Assembly: GCF_004320525.1 (NCBI RefSeq)
Contig: NZ_SIHX01000005.1
Location: forward strand, 327,679-391,678
DNA: 64,000 nucleotides
Source of the DNA: Arthrobacter sp. S39
GTDB lineage: Bacteria; Actinomycetota; Actinomycetes; Actinomycetales; Micrococcaceae
Direction of reading: 5' to 3'
Part shown: positions 1 to 7,891 of the stretch, piece by piece
How positions within the stretch are numbered: the first letter of the stretch is position 1
Layout of the letters: each line of letters starts with the position of its first letter
Notes under the pieces: model-generated
Database searches by the model: none
Seen by the model: only the letters and a program-made list of their open reading frames with translations
What the model was told of the DNA's origin: nothing
Program-made: the position numbers and the translations under genes

Positions 1-1768
1 GCTGGCATGGGTCGAAGAGGTTGCTGAGCTAACGCAGCCCGACCGGATCTACTGGGTTGACGGATCCGAAGAGGAAAACACGCGTCTCACGGATGAACTC
101 GTGGCAGCGGGCACCCTGACCCGGCTGAACCAGGAGATCTTCCCCAACTCCTTCGCCGCGTTCTCCGATCCCGCGGACGTTGCCCGTGTGGAAGAGCAGA
201 CGTTCATCTGCTCCGAGAAGGAGCACGACGCCGGCTTCACCAACAACTGGATGGCCCCGGCCGAGATGAAGCAGAAGCTGCGCGGACTGTTCGCCGGCTC
301 CATGCGCGGCCGCACCATGTACGTCATCCCGTTCGTTATGGGCCACCTGGACGCCGAGGATCCCAAGTTCGGCGTCGAGATCACCGACAGCGCCTACGTG
401 GTTGCCTCCATGCGCATCATGGCCCGCATCGGCACCGACGTGCTGAACCGCATCACCGAGACCAACGCATTCTTCGTGCCGGCACTGCACTCCCTGGGTG
501 CGCCGCTCGAAGCCGGCCAGGCTGACGTGCCGTGGCCGTGCAACCCGGACAAGTGGATCGTGCACTTCCCGGAAGAGCGCTCCATCTGGTCCTTCGGCTC
601 CGGCTACGGCGGAAACGCGCTGCTGGGAAAGAAGTGCTACGCCCTCCGCATCGCCTCCGTGATGGCACGCGACGAAGGCTGGCTGGCCGAGCACATGCTC
701 ATCCTGAAGCTGACCTCCCCCGAGCAGAAGACCTACTACGTCTCGGCTGCCTTCCCGTCCGCCTGCGGCAAGACCAACCTCGCGCTGCTCGATCCCACCA
801 TCGAAGGCTGGAAGGTGGAGACCCTGGGTGACGACATCACCTGGATGCGCTTCGGAAAGGAAGGCGAACTCCGCGCCGTTAACCCTGAAGCCGGTCTCTT
901 CGGCGTGGCCCCCGGCACCGGCTGGGGCACCAACCCCAACGCCATGCGCGCCATCGCCAAGGGCAACAGCATCTTCACCAACGTCGCACTGACCGACGAC
1001 GGCGGGGTGTGGTGGGAGGGCATGACCGAGGAAGTGCCTGCACACCTCACCGACTGGCAGGGCAACTCCTGGACCCCTGATTCGGACAAGCCTGCGGCGC
1101 ACCCGAACTCGCGCTTCTGCACGCCGATCGACCAGATCGACATGCTGGCCGAGGAATACCACAGCCCGAACGGTGTGGAACTGTCCGCAATCCTGTTCGG
1201 CGGCCGCCGCAAGACCACCATCCCGCTGGTCACCGAAGCGCGCAGCTGGTCCAACGGCATCTTCATGGGTTCCACCCTGTCCTCCGAAACCACCGCCGCG
1301 GCGGCCGGAGCGGTCGGCGTGGTCCGCCGCGACCCCATGGCCATGCTGCCGTTCATCGGCTACGACGCAGGCGACTACCTGAACCACTGGGTCAACCTGT
1401 CCGCCAAGGCCAACCCGGAGCGGCTGCCCAAGATCTTCCTGGTCAACTGGTTCCGCCGCAACGCCCAGGGCGGATTCGCCTGGCCCGGCTTCGGCGACAA
1501 CGCCCGTGTCCTGAAGTGGGCCATCGAACGCCTCGAAGGCAAAGCGGACGCCGTCGAAACGCCCATCGGCTTTGTTCCCACCGGTGACTCCATCGACCTC
1601 AAGGGCTTGGACATGACTCCGGCACAGGTTGAGGAAGCTGTCCGCGTGGACCCGGCCGAGTGGGAAACCGAGCTCGCGTCCATCGAGGACTGGTTCGCGA
1701 ACTTCGGCGGCTCCCTGCCTGACGCGCTGCAGGCTGAGCTCGCCGGCCTGAAGTCCCGCCTGGGCTGA
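1..1768 (+). CDS. pckG: Phosphoenolpyruvate carboxykinase (GTP), 5' end cut by window
   Basis: This enzyme converts oxaloacetate and GTP to phosphoenolpyruvate, CO2 and GDP, the entry step of gluconeogenesis, in the cytosol. The reading frame is open from base 2, so the true start lies upstream; about 588 of the usual ~600-610 residues are present. The visible family motifs are the P-loop SACGKTN (about 757-777), the second kinase motif GDDITWM (about 829-849), the [14 protein letters not shown] segment (about 881-925), and the C-terminal [17 protein letters not shown] block (about 1444-1497). The P-loop with its reactive cysteine (ACGK) marks the GTP-dependent class rather than the ATP class. 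The gene ends just before a very strong hairpin shared with the convergent hmp gene. Identification is near certain. Confidence 0.97.
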   Translation, partial: LAWVEEVAELTQPDRIYWVDGSEEENTRLTDELVAAGTLTRLNQEIFPNSFAAFSDPADVARVEEQTFICSEKEHDAGFTNNWMAPAEMKQKLRGLFAGSMRGRTMYVIPFVMGHLDAEDPKFGVEITDSAYVVASMRIMARIGTDVLNRITETNAFFVPALHSLGAPLEAGQADVPWPCNPDKWIVHFPEERSIWSFGSGYGGNALLGKKCYALRIASVMARDEGWLAEHMLILKLTSPEQKTYYVSAAFPSACGKTNLALLDPTIEGWKVETLGDDITWMRFGKEGELRAVNPEAGLFGVAPGTGWGTNPNAMRAIAKGNSIFTNVALTDDGGVWWEGMTEEVPAHLTDWQGNSWTPDSDKPAAHPNSRFCTPIDQIDMLAEEYHSPNGVELSAILFGGRRKTTIPLVTEARSWSNGIFMGSTLSSETTAAAAGAVGVVRRDPMAMLPFIGYDAGDYLNHWVNLSAKANPERLPKIFLVNWFRRNAQGGFAWPGFGDNARVLKWAIERLEGKADAVETPIGFVPTGDSIDLKGLDMTPAQVEEAVRVDPAEWETELASIEDWFANFGGSLPDALQAELAGLKSRLG

Positions 1769-1783
1769 GTCTTTCGCCCAAGC

Positions 1784-1833
1784 ACGACGGCGGCCCCGCA
1801 CCTTTTGCAGAAAAGGTGCGGGGCCGCCGTCGT
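1784..1833. terminator. Bidirectional terminator between pckG and hmp
   Basis: A perfect 23-bp inverted repeat (arms 1784-1806 and 1811-1833) encloses a 4-base loop. The arms end in TTTT/AAAA next to the loop. It sits between the convergent ends of pckG and hmp, so it probably serves both. Confidence 0.85.
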
Positions 1834-1857
1834 AGTATTTCGGGGAGGCAGTGGGGA

Positions 1858-3018
1858 TTAGCTTGCCAGCCAGATGTCCGGGCCGAAGACCTCATAGTGG
1901 ATCTTCGTGGCGGGGATTCCGGCATTGATGGCCTCGTTGCGGATGTGCTTCATAAACGGCAGTGGCCCGCACAGGTACAGGGACGCGTTGGCCGGCAGGT
2001 CCACTTCACGCAGCGACATAAAGCCCTCCCGCGTTCCGGGCTCGGGCTGCTCAAGCCACAGCTGGAGGTCGGCACCCGCCAGCCGTTCGACGTCGTCCGT
2101 CATCTGACTGCGCAGCGCCCAGCTGTCCAGCGTGCTTTCCGCATGCAGCACCAGCACCTGCCGGTCGGAGCCTGATTCGGCGAGGGACCGGAGGATCGAC
2201 GCCGTGGGCGTGCAGCCGATGCCGGCCGAAGCGAGGACAACCGGGCCGTCGCCGTCCTTGAGCGTGATCTCGCCGTAGGGGTTGGAGATCTCCAGGATGT
2301 CGCCACCCTCGACGGCGTTGTGCAGCACGGGGGAGACCTCGCCGCCGTCGTCGAGCTTGGTGGTGAAGGACCGGCTGGTGCCTGTGTTGCCGGACAGTGA
2401 GTACTGCCGGACCTGGCGGAGTCCGTCGGGGAGCTGGACCTTGACGCTGACGTACTGGCCGGGCAGGGCGGGCGTGACCGGGGTGTCATCGGAAGGTTCC
2501 AGGGTAAAGGTGATGGAACCGGTGCCGGCAGGGGTCTTGGCGGCAACCTTCCATGGCGTCCACATCTTGCCGTTGGCCTGGGCTGCGTAGAGGCCCTTTT
2601 CGAGCTTGATGAGCGCGTCGGCCATCAGCCAGTACACTTCGGTCCAGGCTTCCGCGATTTCGGGGGTGATGACCTCGGCCAGGTCTTCGGCGATGGCCGC
2701 GAAGAGGTGCTCGTAGACCACCTGGTACTGGGGTTCGGTGATGCCGAGGGACGCGTGCCGGTGGGCGATGCGGGACAGCACGGTTTCGGGGAGGGTGCCC
2801 GGGTTGTTGACCAGGTGCGTGGCGAAAGCGGCGATGCTTCCGGCCAGCGCCTGCTGCTGGTCGCCCGAGCGCTGGTTGGAGCGGCTGAACAGGCCGTCCA
2901 GGAGTTCCGGGTGGGCGGCGAACAGCCGTGCATAGAACTTGGGAGTGATGGCGCCGATCCGGGAACCGACAAGCGGCAGCGTGGCCTCAATGACGGGGCG
3001 GGATTTGTCCGAGAGCAT
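1858..3018 (-). CDS. hmp: Flavohemoprotein, nitric oxide dioxygenase
   Basis: The protein (386 aa) oxidises nitric oxide to nitrate using O2 and NAD(P)H, giving protection from nitrosative stress in the cytosol. Residues 1-140 form a globin domain with the proximal heme histidine in RHAS (H88). Residues from about 150 form the ferredoxin-reductase-like part, with the flavin motif RQYSLSG (about 206-212), the NAD(P)-binding stretch ASAGIGCTP (about 267-275), and the YEVFGP signature near the C terminus. Length matches the family (about 390-400 aa). The gene lies 136 bp downstream of an NsrR-like regulator on the same strand, and the gap holds two inverted repeats suited to repressor binding. 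Both support NO-responsive control. The ATG at 3018 gives a complete globin domain. Confidence 0.95.
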   Translation of the reverse strand: MLSDKSRPVIEATLPLVGSRIGAITPKFYARLFAAHPELLDGLFSRSNQRSGDQQQALAGSIAAFATHLVNNPGTLPETVLSRIAHRHASLGITEPQYQVVYEHLFAAIAEDLAEVITPEIAEAWTEVYWLMADALIKLEKGLYAAQANGKMWTPWKVAAKTPAGTGSITFTLEPSDDTPVTPALPGQYVSVKVQLPDGLRQVRQYSLSGNTGTSRSFTTKLDDGGEVSPVLHNAVEGGDILEISNPYGEITLKDGDGPVVLASAGIGCTPTASILRSLAESGSDRQVLVLHAESTLDSWALRSQMTDDVERLAGADLQLWLEQPEPGTREGFMSLREVDLPANASLYLCGPLPFMKHIRNEAINAGIPATKIHYEVFGPDIWLAS

Positions 3019-3064
3019 GTGTACTCCTGAGGTAGGGGGACCGGGGCCTTCGTCCGGCCGGGCA

Positions 3065-3119
3065 AATACTCATATGTGAAATACAAGTATTCATGCCCCA
3101 AGTTCTACACCTTGTAGAA
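3065..3119 (-). promoter_or_regulatory. Candidate operator region of hmp: two inverted repeats
   Basis: Two AT-rich inverted repeats lie in the GC-rich gap upstream of hmp. One has arms AATACT (3065-3070) and AGTATT (3086-3091). The second is a perfect 7-3-7 palindrome, TTCTACA (3103-3109) and TGTAGAA (3113-3119). NsrR proteins bind AT-rich dyads near hmp promoters, so these are plausible sites. Which one is bound cannot be told from sequence alone. Confidence 0.5.
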
Positions 3120-3154
3120 AATGGAATCAAATCGGACGGTGCCCAGGGCCCCGA

Positions 3155-3604
3155 TCATAGCCCAGGGCGCAGGCCGATCATTTGGAATACCGGAGCCATC
3201 TGGGCGGAGCCCGGAAGTTCCGCCACCACCACCGAATCGAGTTCGCGGTAGAACGCCTCACGGGCGCGGGCCAATGCGGCCCGGAGCTTGCATTCGTTGA
3301 TCAGCGGGCATGGGCCGCCGGGCGCGACGCACTCGGCCGCATCTGAGCGCGTGTCCAGCTGTCGCAGGATCTGGCCCACGGTCGCCCGGCTGCCGACAGC
3401 GCTCAACCGTGATCCTCCGGCCCGGCCGCGCTCCACCTCGATCAGGCCGAGGCTGCGCAGCTTCGCCATCGCCTTGCTGACGTGGTTGTAGGGCGTGCCC
3501 ACTGCGTCGGCGATGTTCTGCGTGGTGAGGAGGATGCCGTCCGGTGCAGCGGCCAGCACCATGACGGCCCGCAGGCTGACATCTGCAAATGCGTTGATCT
3601 TCAT
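3155..3604 (-). CDS. nsrR: Rrf2-family regulator, NsrR-like
   Basis: A 149-aa Rrf2-family protein: an N-terminal winged helix-turn-helix (QNIADAVGTPYNHVSKAMAKL, in two halves around residues 29-50) followed by three cysteines, C92, C99 and C105. Rrf2 proteins such as NsrR and IscR use three cysteines here to hold an Fe-S cluster; in NsrR the cluster senses nitric oxide and repression is lifted when it is nitrosylated. The position directly upstream of hmp on the same strand favours NsrR over IscR or RsrR. The spacing is Cys-x6-Cys-x5-Cys, one residue longer in the first gap than I would expect from the Streptomyces protein. It begins 12 bp downstream of the preceding unknown gene, so the two are probably cotranscribed. 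Confidence 0.85.
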   Translation of the reverse strand: MKINAFADVSLRAVMVLAAAPDGILLTTQNIADAVGTPYNHVSKAMAKLRSLGLIEVERGRAGGSRLSAVGSRATVGQILRQLDTRSDAAECVAPGGPCPLINECKLRAALARAREAFYRELDSVVVAELPGSAQMAPVFQMIGLRPGL

Positions 3605-3616
3605 GGCCGGGCCGGT

Positions 3617-4105
3617 CTAGTCCACCCAGATGGAGGGTTCGTTGGTGTCAGCTGCGAGCTGGCCAAATGCCCATTCGGATGTCGAGGTGTTGGCCGAGTA
3701 GGGCAGGACTGCGGCGAAAACTGACCCGTCCCGGTGTTCTGTGGCGACGTGGATAGCGTCCGACTCCTCCTCCACCAGGAGGATGTCGCACACGATCGCA
3801 GTGGCCCGGAATTCGGAACGGTTCTGCCGGAGGGCGTCGGTAAGGTCGCTGATCATGGCGTCGGCGTCGAAGTCGGCGTCCGAGTCGTCTTCGATGTCAG
3901 CCGGAGTCACTGCCACCAGCCGGACCTCGCCGTCGTTCTCCACCACGAGGGCGAACGGCAGGAAGCCGCCGTTGCGCTGGAGTTGCTCCTGCGCCGCACC
4001 CACCCCGGTACCCAGCAGGTTCTCCAGGTCGGTGGCCGTTGCCTCCGGGACGGAGTCCCGCCACGAACCCGCCGTATCGCCGCTGGGAGCCTGGGAGTCA
4101 GCCAC
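3617..4105 (-). CDS. Hypothetical acidic protein between manB and nsrR
   Basis: I do not recognise this protein (about 162 aa from the GTG at 4105). It is acidic, with an Asp-rich stretch (DIEDDSDADFDADA) near the middle and no signal peptide, membrane segment or cysteine pair. The pattern of hydrophobic strands (FLPFALVVE, VRLVAVTP, ATAIVCDILLVEE, IHVATEHRDGSVFAAVLPY) suggests a small alpha/beta fold. An in-frame TTG at 4126 would overlap the end of manB by 14 bases. I prefer the GTG because it falls 7 bases after the manB stop and gives a natural N terminus (MADSQ). It is probably cotranscribed with manB above and nsrR below. Function unknown. Confidence 0.7.
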   Translation of the reverse strand: MADSQAPSGDTAGSWRDSVPEATATDLENLLGTGVGAAQEQLQRNGGFLPFALVVENDGEVRLVAVTPADIEDDSDADFDADAMISDLTDALRQNRSEFRATAIVCDILLVEEESDAIHVATEHRDGSVFAAVLPYSANTSTSEWAFGQLAADTNEPSIWVD

Positions 4106-4112
4106 TGCTGCC

Positions 4113-5531
4113 CTAGCCCCGGACAAGGGACAGAACGCGGTCGCGCACGCGTTCCATCGTTGCCTGGTCGGTTGCTTCAGCGTTCAGGCGAAGGAACGGC
4201 TCGGTGTTGGAAGGACGGAGGTTGAACCAGTAGCTGCCGTCATTTGCCGTGAACGTGCTGCCGTCCAGGGAGTCGATCGTGACGTCCTCAGCGCTGAAGT
4301 CCACGCGGACACGCTCAACGGCGCCGGCCTTGTCCTCGATTTCCGAGTTAATCTCGCCGGAGGACACATAGGGCTCATACTCGCGGCCAAGCTCGGAGAG
4401 CGGGCCGGCCTGCTCGCCGAGGGCGGCCAGGACGTGCATGGCGGCAAGCATGCCGGTGTCAGCGTTCCAGAAATCGCGGAAGTAGAAGTGGGCGGAGTGT
4501 TCGCCGCCAAACACGGCGCCTTCCTCTGCCATGACTGCCTTGATGAATGAGTGGCCCACGCGCGTGCGGACGGCGCGTCCGCCGTCGTGCTCCACCAGCT
4601 CCGGCACCGCACGGGAGGTCAGCAGGTTGTGGATGATCGTGGGGGTGGCCTCACCCTGTGCCTGGGCGCGGGCGATCTCGCGGCGCGCCACCATGCCGGT
4701 GATGGCCGACGGCGAGACGGGCTCGCCCTTTTCGTCGATCACGAAGCAGCGGTCGGCATCGCCGTCGAACGCGAGGCCGATGTCCGCGCCGTGCTTGATC
4801 ACGGCAGCCTGCAGGTCACGGAGGTTTTCCGGCTCCAGCGGGTTCGCGGGGTGGTTGGGGAAGGACCCGTCCAGCTCGAAGTACAGCGGGATGATCTCAA
4901 ACGGGAGCTTCGGCAGGAGCGTGTCGCCCAGGACTGCAGGGGTGGTGAGGCCGGCCATGCCGTTGCCGGCGTCCACCACGACCTTCAGGGGCCGGGAACC
5001 GGACAGGTCAACCAGCTGGCGAAGGTACTCGGCGTAGTCCTTGAGGACATCATGGACGCCGATCAGGCCACGGGTGGGGGCAGCCGGGATGGAACCGGTG
5101 TTCAGGTACTGCTCGGCCAGCGCCTGGATCTCTTTGAGTCCGGATTCGGACGAGATGGGCTGTGCGCCCGGCTTGGACATCTTGATGCCGTTGTACTCGG
5201 CAGGGTTGTGGCTTGCGGTGAAGGTGGCGCCGGCCGCGTTGAGCGAACCGCAGGCGAAGTAGAGTTCGTCGGTGGAAATCAGGTCCAAGAGCTGGACGTT
5301 GGCTCCGCGGGTTGCCGCACCGTCGGCAAAGGCCTTGCTGAATTCGGGTGAGGAGGGGCGCATGTCGCCGCCAACCAGGACCGTCTGGCCTTCAAGCTGC
5401 AGGACATCAACGAACGCGGCCCCCACGGCTTCGACGATTTCGGCCGTGATGGAGTCACCTACGATGCCCCGGACGTCGTAAGCCTTGAAGGATGCCGAGA
5501 GGTCAAAAGTCTTTGTCTGTTCGCTAGTCAC
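4113..5531 (-). CDS. manB: Phosphomannomutase/phosphoglucomutase
   Basis: A 472-aa alpha-D-phosphohexomutase that interconverts hexose 1- and 6-phosphates (mannose and/or glucose), supplying sugar nucleotides for cell-wall and capsule glycans. The catalytic phosphoserine loop TASHNPAEYNG (S107), the metal-binding loop DGDADR (256-261), the sugar-binding GGEHSAHFYF segment and the C-terminal phosphate-binding loop RPSNTEPFLRL are all intact. Length and domain order match the bacterial PMM/PGM branch. The ATG at 5531 gives a complete N-terminal domain. The short unknown gene downstream starts within a few bases of its stop, which implies one transcript. Sequence alone does not decide mannose versus glucose preference. 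Confidence 0.93.
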   Translation of the reverse strand: MTSEQTKTFDLSASFKAYDVRGIVGDSITAEIVEAVGAAFVDVLQLEGQTVLVGGDMRPSSPEFSKAFADGAATRGANVQLLDLISTDELYFACGSLNAAGATFTASHNPAEYNGIKMSKPGAQPISSESGLKEIQALAEQYLNTGSIPAAPTRGLIGVHDVLKDYAEYLRQLVDLSGSRPLKVVVDAGNGMAGLTTPAVLGDTLLPKLPFEIIPLYFELDGSFPNHPANPLEPENLRDLQAAVIKHGADIGLAFDGDADRCFVIDEKGEPVSPSAITGMVARREIARAQAQGEATPTIIHNLLTSRAVPELVEHDGGRAVRTRVGHSFIKAVMAEEGAVFGGEHSAHFYFRDFWNADTGMLAAMHVLAALGEQAGPLSELGREYEPYVSSGEINSEIEDKAGAVERVRVDFSAEDVTIDSLDGSTFTANDGSYWFNLRPSNTEPFLRLNAEATDQATMERVRDRVLSLVRG

Positions 5532-5692
5532 GGGTTTTATCTTACGTTGACGTGCGGGATGACTGTGGAGGGGAAGTCGGACACTGGCCTGTGTGACGGC
5601 CGGGCCCTACGTCCCCGGCGGGACACGTGGGATTGTCCACATAGGGAGCTGCCGGCTTCCTGGCTGTCAGTGGCGGCTGGGATACTGAATCA

Positions 5693-7891
5693 ATGGTCGA
5701 TAACCAGCACGCCACAGTTCTTGCCGATGCAGTCCTTTCCGCTCCGCAGCCGCAGTCCGCTTCAGGCACGCACCCCCAGGCCCTGGAAGTTCTCCGCGAA
5801 CTGGTGGGGCACCCGGCAGCAGATTTCCACGACGGGCAGTATGAAGCGATTGAGGCCCTGGTCGACGGCGGGCGGCGGGCCCTGGTGGTCCAGCGCACCG
5901 GCTGGGGGAAGTCGGCTGTCTACTTTGTCGCGTCCCTGCTGCTGCGGCGGCGCGGCGCCGGGCCCACGCTGATCGTTTCGCCGTTGCTCGCCCTCATGCG
6001 GGACCAGGTGGCTGCGGCGGCGCGGGCAGGCGTCCGGGCCGTGGCCATCAACTCCGCCAACCAGCTGGAGTGGGACACAGTCCGTGAACAGCTCGCGGCG
6101 GACGAAGTGGACGTGCTCCTTGTATCTCCGGAGCGGCTCACCAACCCTTCATTCCGGGAGAACCAGCTGCCGGAACTTATCCGTCGTACGGGCCTCCTGG
6201 TCATCGACGAGGCCCACTGCATCTCCGACTGGGGCCACGATTTCCGGCCGGATTACCGACGGATCGCGGACCTGATCACCCAGCTGCCGGAGACCGTCCC
6301 CGTGCTGGCCACCACGGCAACGGCCAACTCGCGGGTGGTCCACGATATCGAGGAACAGCTCGGCGTTGGGGTTCTGACCATCCGCGGCGCACTGGGCCGT
6401 GACTCCCTGCGCCTGGGCGTGCTGACGCTGCCCGACTCCAGGCAGCGGCTGGGCTGGCTCCTGACGCACCTGGGCGACCTTCCCGGCAGCGGCATCATCT
6501 ACACCCTGACAGTGTCCGCCGCGGAGGACACCGCCCGGCTCCTGGCCGAGGCAGGGCACAAAGTCCTGGCGTACACGGGCCGCACCGACCCCGCGGACCG
6601 TGAACGAGCCGAGCAGCTGCTCAAGGACAACGAGGTCAAGGCCCTGGTGGCCACCTCGGCCCTGGGGATGGGTTTCGACAAACCTGACCTTGGCTTTGTG
6701 GTGCACCTCGGCGCGCCGTCGTCACCGGTGGCGTATTACCAGCAGGTGGGCCGCGCCGGGCGAGGTGCGGCCAACGCCGATGTGCTCCTGCTGCCGGGCT
6801 CGGAGGACCGCGACATCTGGCAGTATTTTGCCACCGCATCCATGCCTTCGGAAGAAAAGGCCAGCGGCGTCCTCACCGCCCTGGCCGAAGCCGGCGCTGC
6901 TGTTTCAACCGTGGCGCTGGAAGCCAGGGTCGACCTCCGGCGCACCCCGCTGGAGCTGCTGCTCAAGGTACTCGCAGTGGACGGTGCCGTGGAGCGGGTG
7001 GGCGGGGGCTGGCGGTCCACCGGCCAGCCGTGGATCTACGACGCCGAGCGCTACCAGCGCATCGCGGAGGCCCGGGTGGACGAACAGGATTCCATGGTGA
7101 TCTACCAGGACACCGCCGGATGCCGGATGGAGTACATCACCTCCGTCCTCGACGACGAAACAGCGCATGCCTGCGGCCGCTGTGACAACTGCGCCGGCCA
7201 GTGGTTCCGGGCGGACATCGCGGCCGAAGCCACCGAAGCGGCCGGCCAGACCCTCAGCAGGGCAGGCGGGGTCCTTGAAGCCAGGCTGCAGTGGCCCAGC
7301 GGGATGGACCGCCTCGGCGTCCCGGTCAAAGGCAAGATCAAGCCGGCCGAAGGGCTGGCAGACGGCCGCATCCTCGCCCGGCTCACCGACCTCGGCTGGG
7401 GCGGGGCGCTGCGTGAGCTGTTTGCCTCCGGAGCGGCCGACCGGGCCATCGACCCCGGCATGCTCCAGGCCTGTGTCCAGGTATTGCGCGAATGGGCCAC
7501 CGCTGACGGACGCAACCCGGCATGGAGCGGAGTAGGCCGCCCTGCGGCCATCGTGAGCATCCCGTCCCGAAGCAGGCCAGAGCTGGTGCAATCACTTGCC
7601 CGGGGGATTTCGGAGATCGGCCGCATCCCCTACCTGGGACAGCTCGATTTGGGCCACGGCGGCCCCACCGGCGGCCGGGGCGGCAACAGCGCCTACCGGC
7701 TGGCCGGAGTCTGGGACCGGCTGGTGGTCGGCCCGGAGCTTGAGGCGTCGCTGGCGTCCATGCAGGGGCAGAGCATCATGCTGATCGACGACCTCGTGGA
7801 CAGCCGCTGGACCGTCACCGTCGCCGGGCGTGCCCTCCGGCAGGCGGGTGCGGGGGCGGTGCTTCCGCTGGTGCTTGGCCAGGCCGGCTGA
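5693..7891 (+). CDS. recQ: RecQ-family helicase with a C-terminal phosphoribosyltransferase-like domain
   Basis: A 732-aa superfamily 2 DNA helicase: Walker A TGWGKS (residues 69-74), DEAH box (172-175) followed by CISDWGHDFRPDYR, motif VI QQVGRAGRG, and the RecQ zinc-binding cysteines CRMEY...CGRCDNC around 470-495. RecQ enzymes unwind 3'-5' DNA in recombination and repair. The region after the zinc domain is not an HRDC domain. The last 40 residues carry MLIDDLVDSRWT, which resembles the PRPP-binding loop of type I phosphoribosyltransferases such as ComF. This is a helicase fused to a PRTase-like fold whose activity is unknown. The ATG at 5693 fits the helicase N terminus. The 3' end overlaps the convergent MFS gene by 77 bases. 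Confidence 0.92.
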   Translation: MVDNQHATVLADAVLSAPQPQSASGTHPQALEVLRELVGHPAADFHDGQYEAIEALVDGGRRALVVQRTGWGKSAVYFVASLLLRRRGAGPTLIVSPLLALMRDQVAAAARAGVRAVAINSANQLEWDTVREQLAADEVDVLLVSPERLTNPSFRENQLPELIRRTGLLVIDEAHCISDWGHDFRPDYRRIADLITQLPETVPVLATTATANSRVVHDIEEQLGVGVLTIRGALGRDSLRLGVLTLPDSRQRLGWLLTHLGDLPGSGIIYTLTVSAAEDTARLLAEAGHKVLAYTGRTDPADRERAEQLLKDNEVKALVATSALGMGFDKPDLGFVVHLGAPSSPVAYYQQVGRAGRGAANADVLLLPGSEDRDIWQYFATASMPSEEKASGVLTALAEAGAAVSTVALEARVDLRRTPLELLLKVLAVDGAVERVGGGWRSTGQPWIYDAERYQRIAEARVDEQDSMVIYQDTAGCRMEYITSVLDDETAHACGRCDNCAGQWFRADIAAEATEAAGQTLSRAGGVLEARLQWPSGMDRLGVPVKGKIKPAEGLADGRILARLTDLGWGGALRELFASGAADRAIDPGMLQACVQVLREWATADGRNPAWSGVGRPAAIVSIPSRSRPELVQSLARGISEIGRIPYLGQLDLGHGGPTGGRGGNSAYRLAGVWDRLVVGPELEASLASMQGQSIMLIDDLVDSRWTVTVAGRALRQAGAGAVLPLVLGQAG

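Noticed and set aside
29..1801. A 590-codon minus-strand frame opposite pckG
   Set aside because: It mirrors a well-conserved gene in the codon-3 antisense phase, as expected in GC-rich DNA, and has low-complexity Gly/Val/Arg composition with no family motif.
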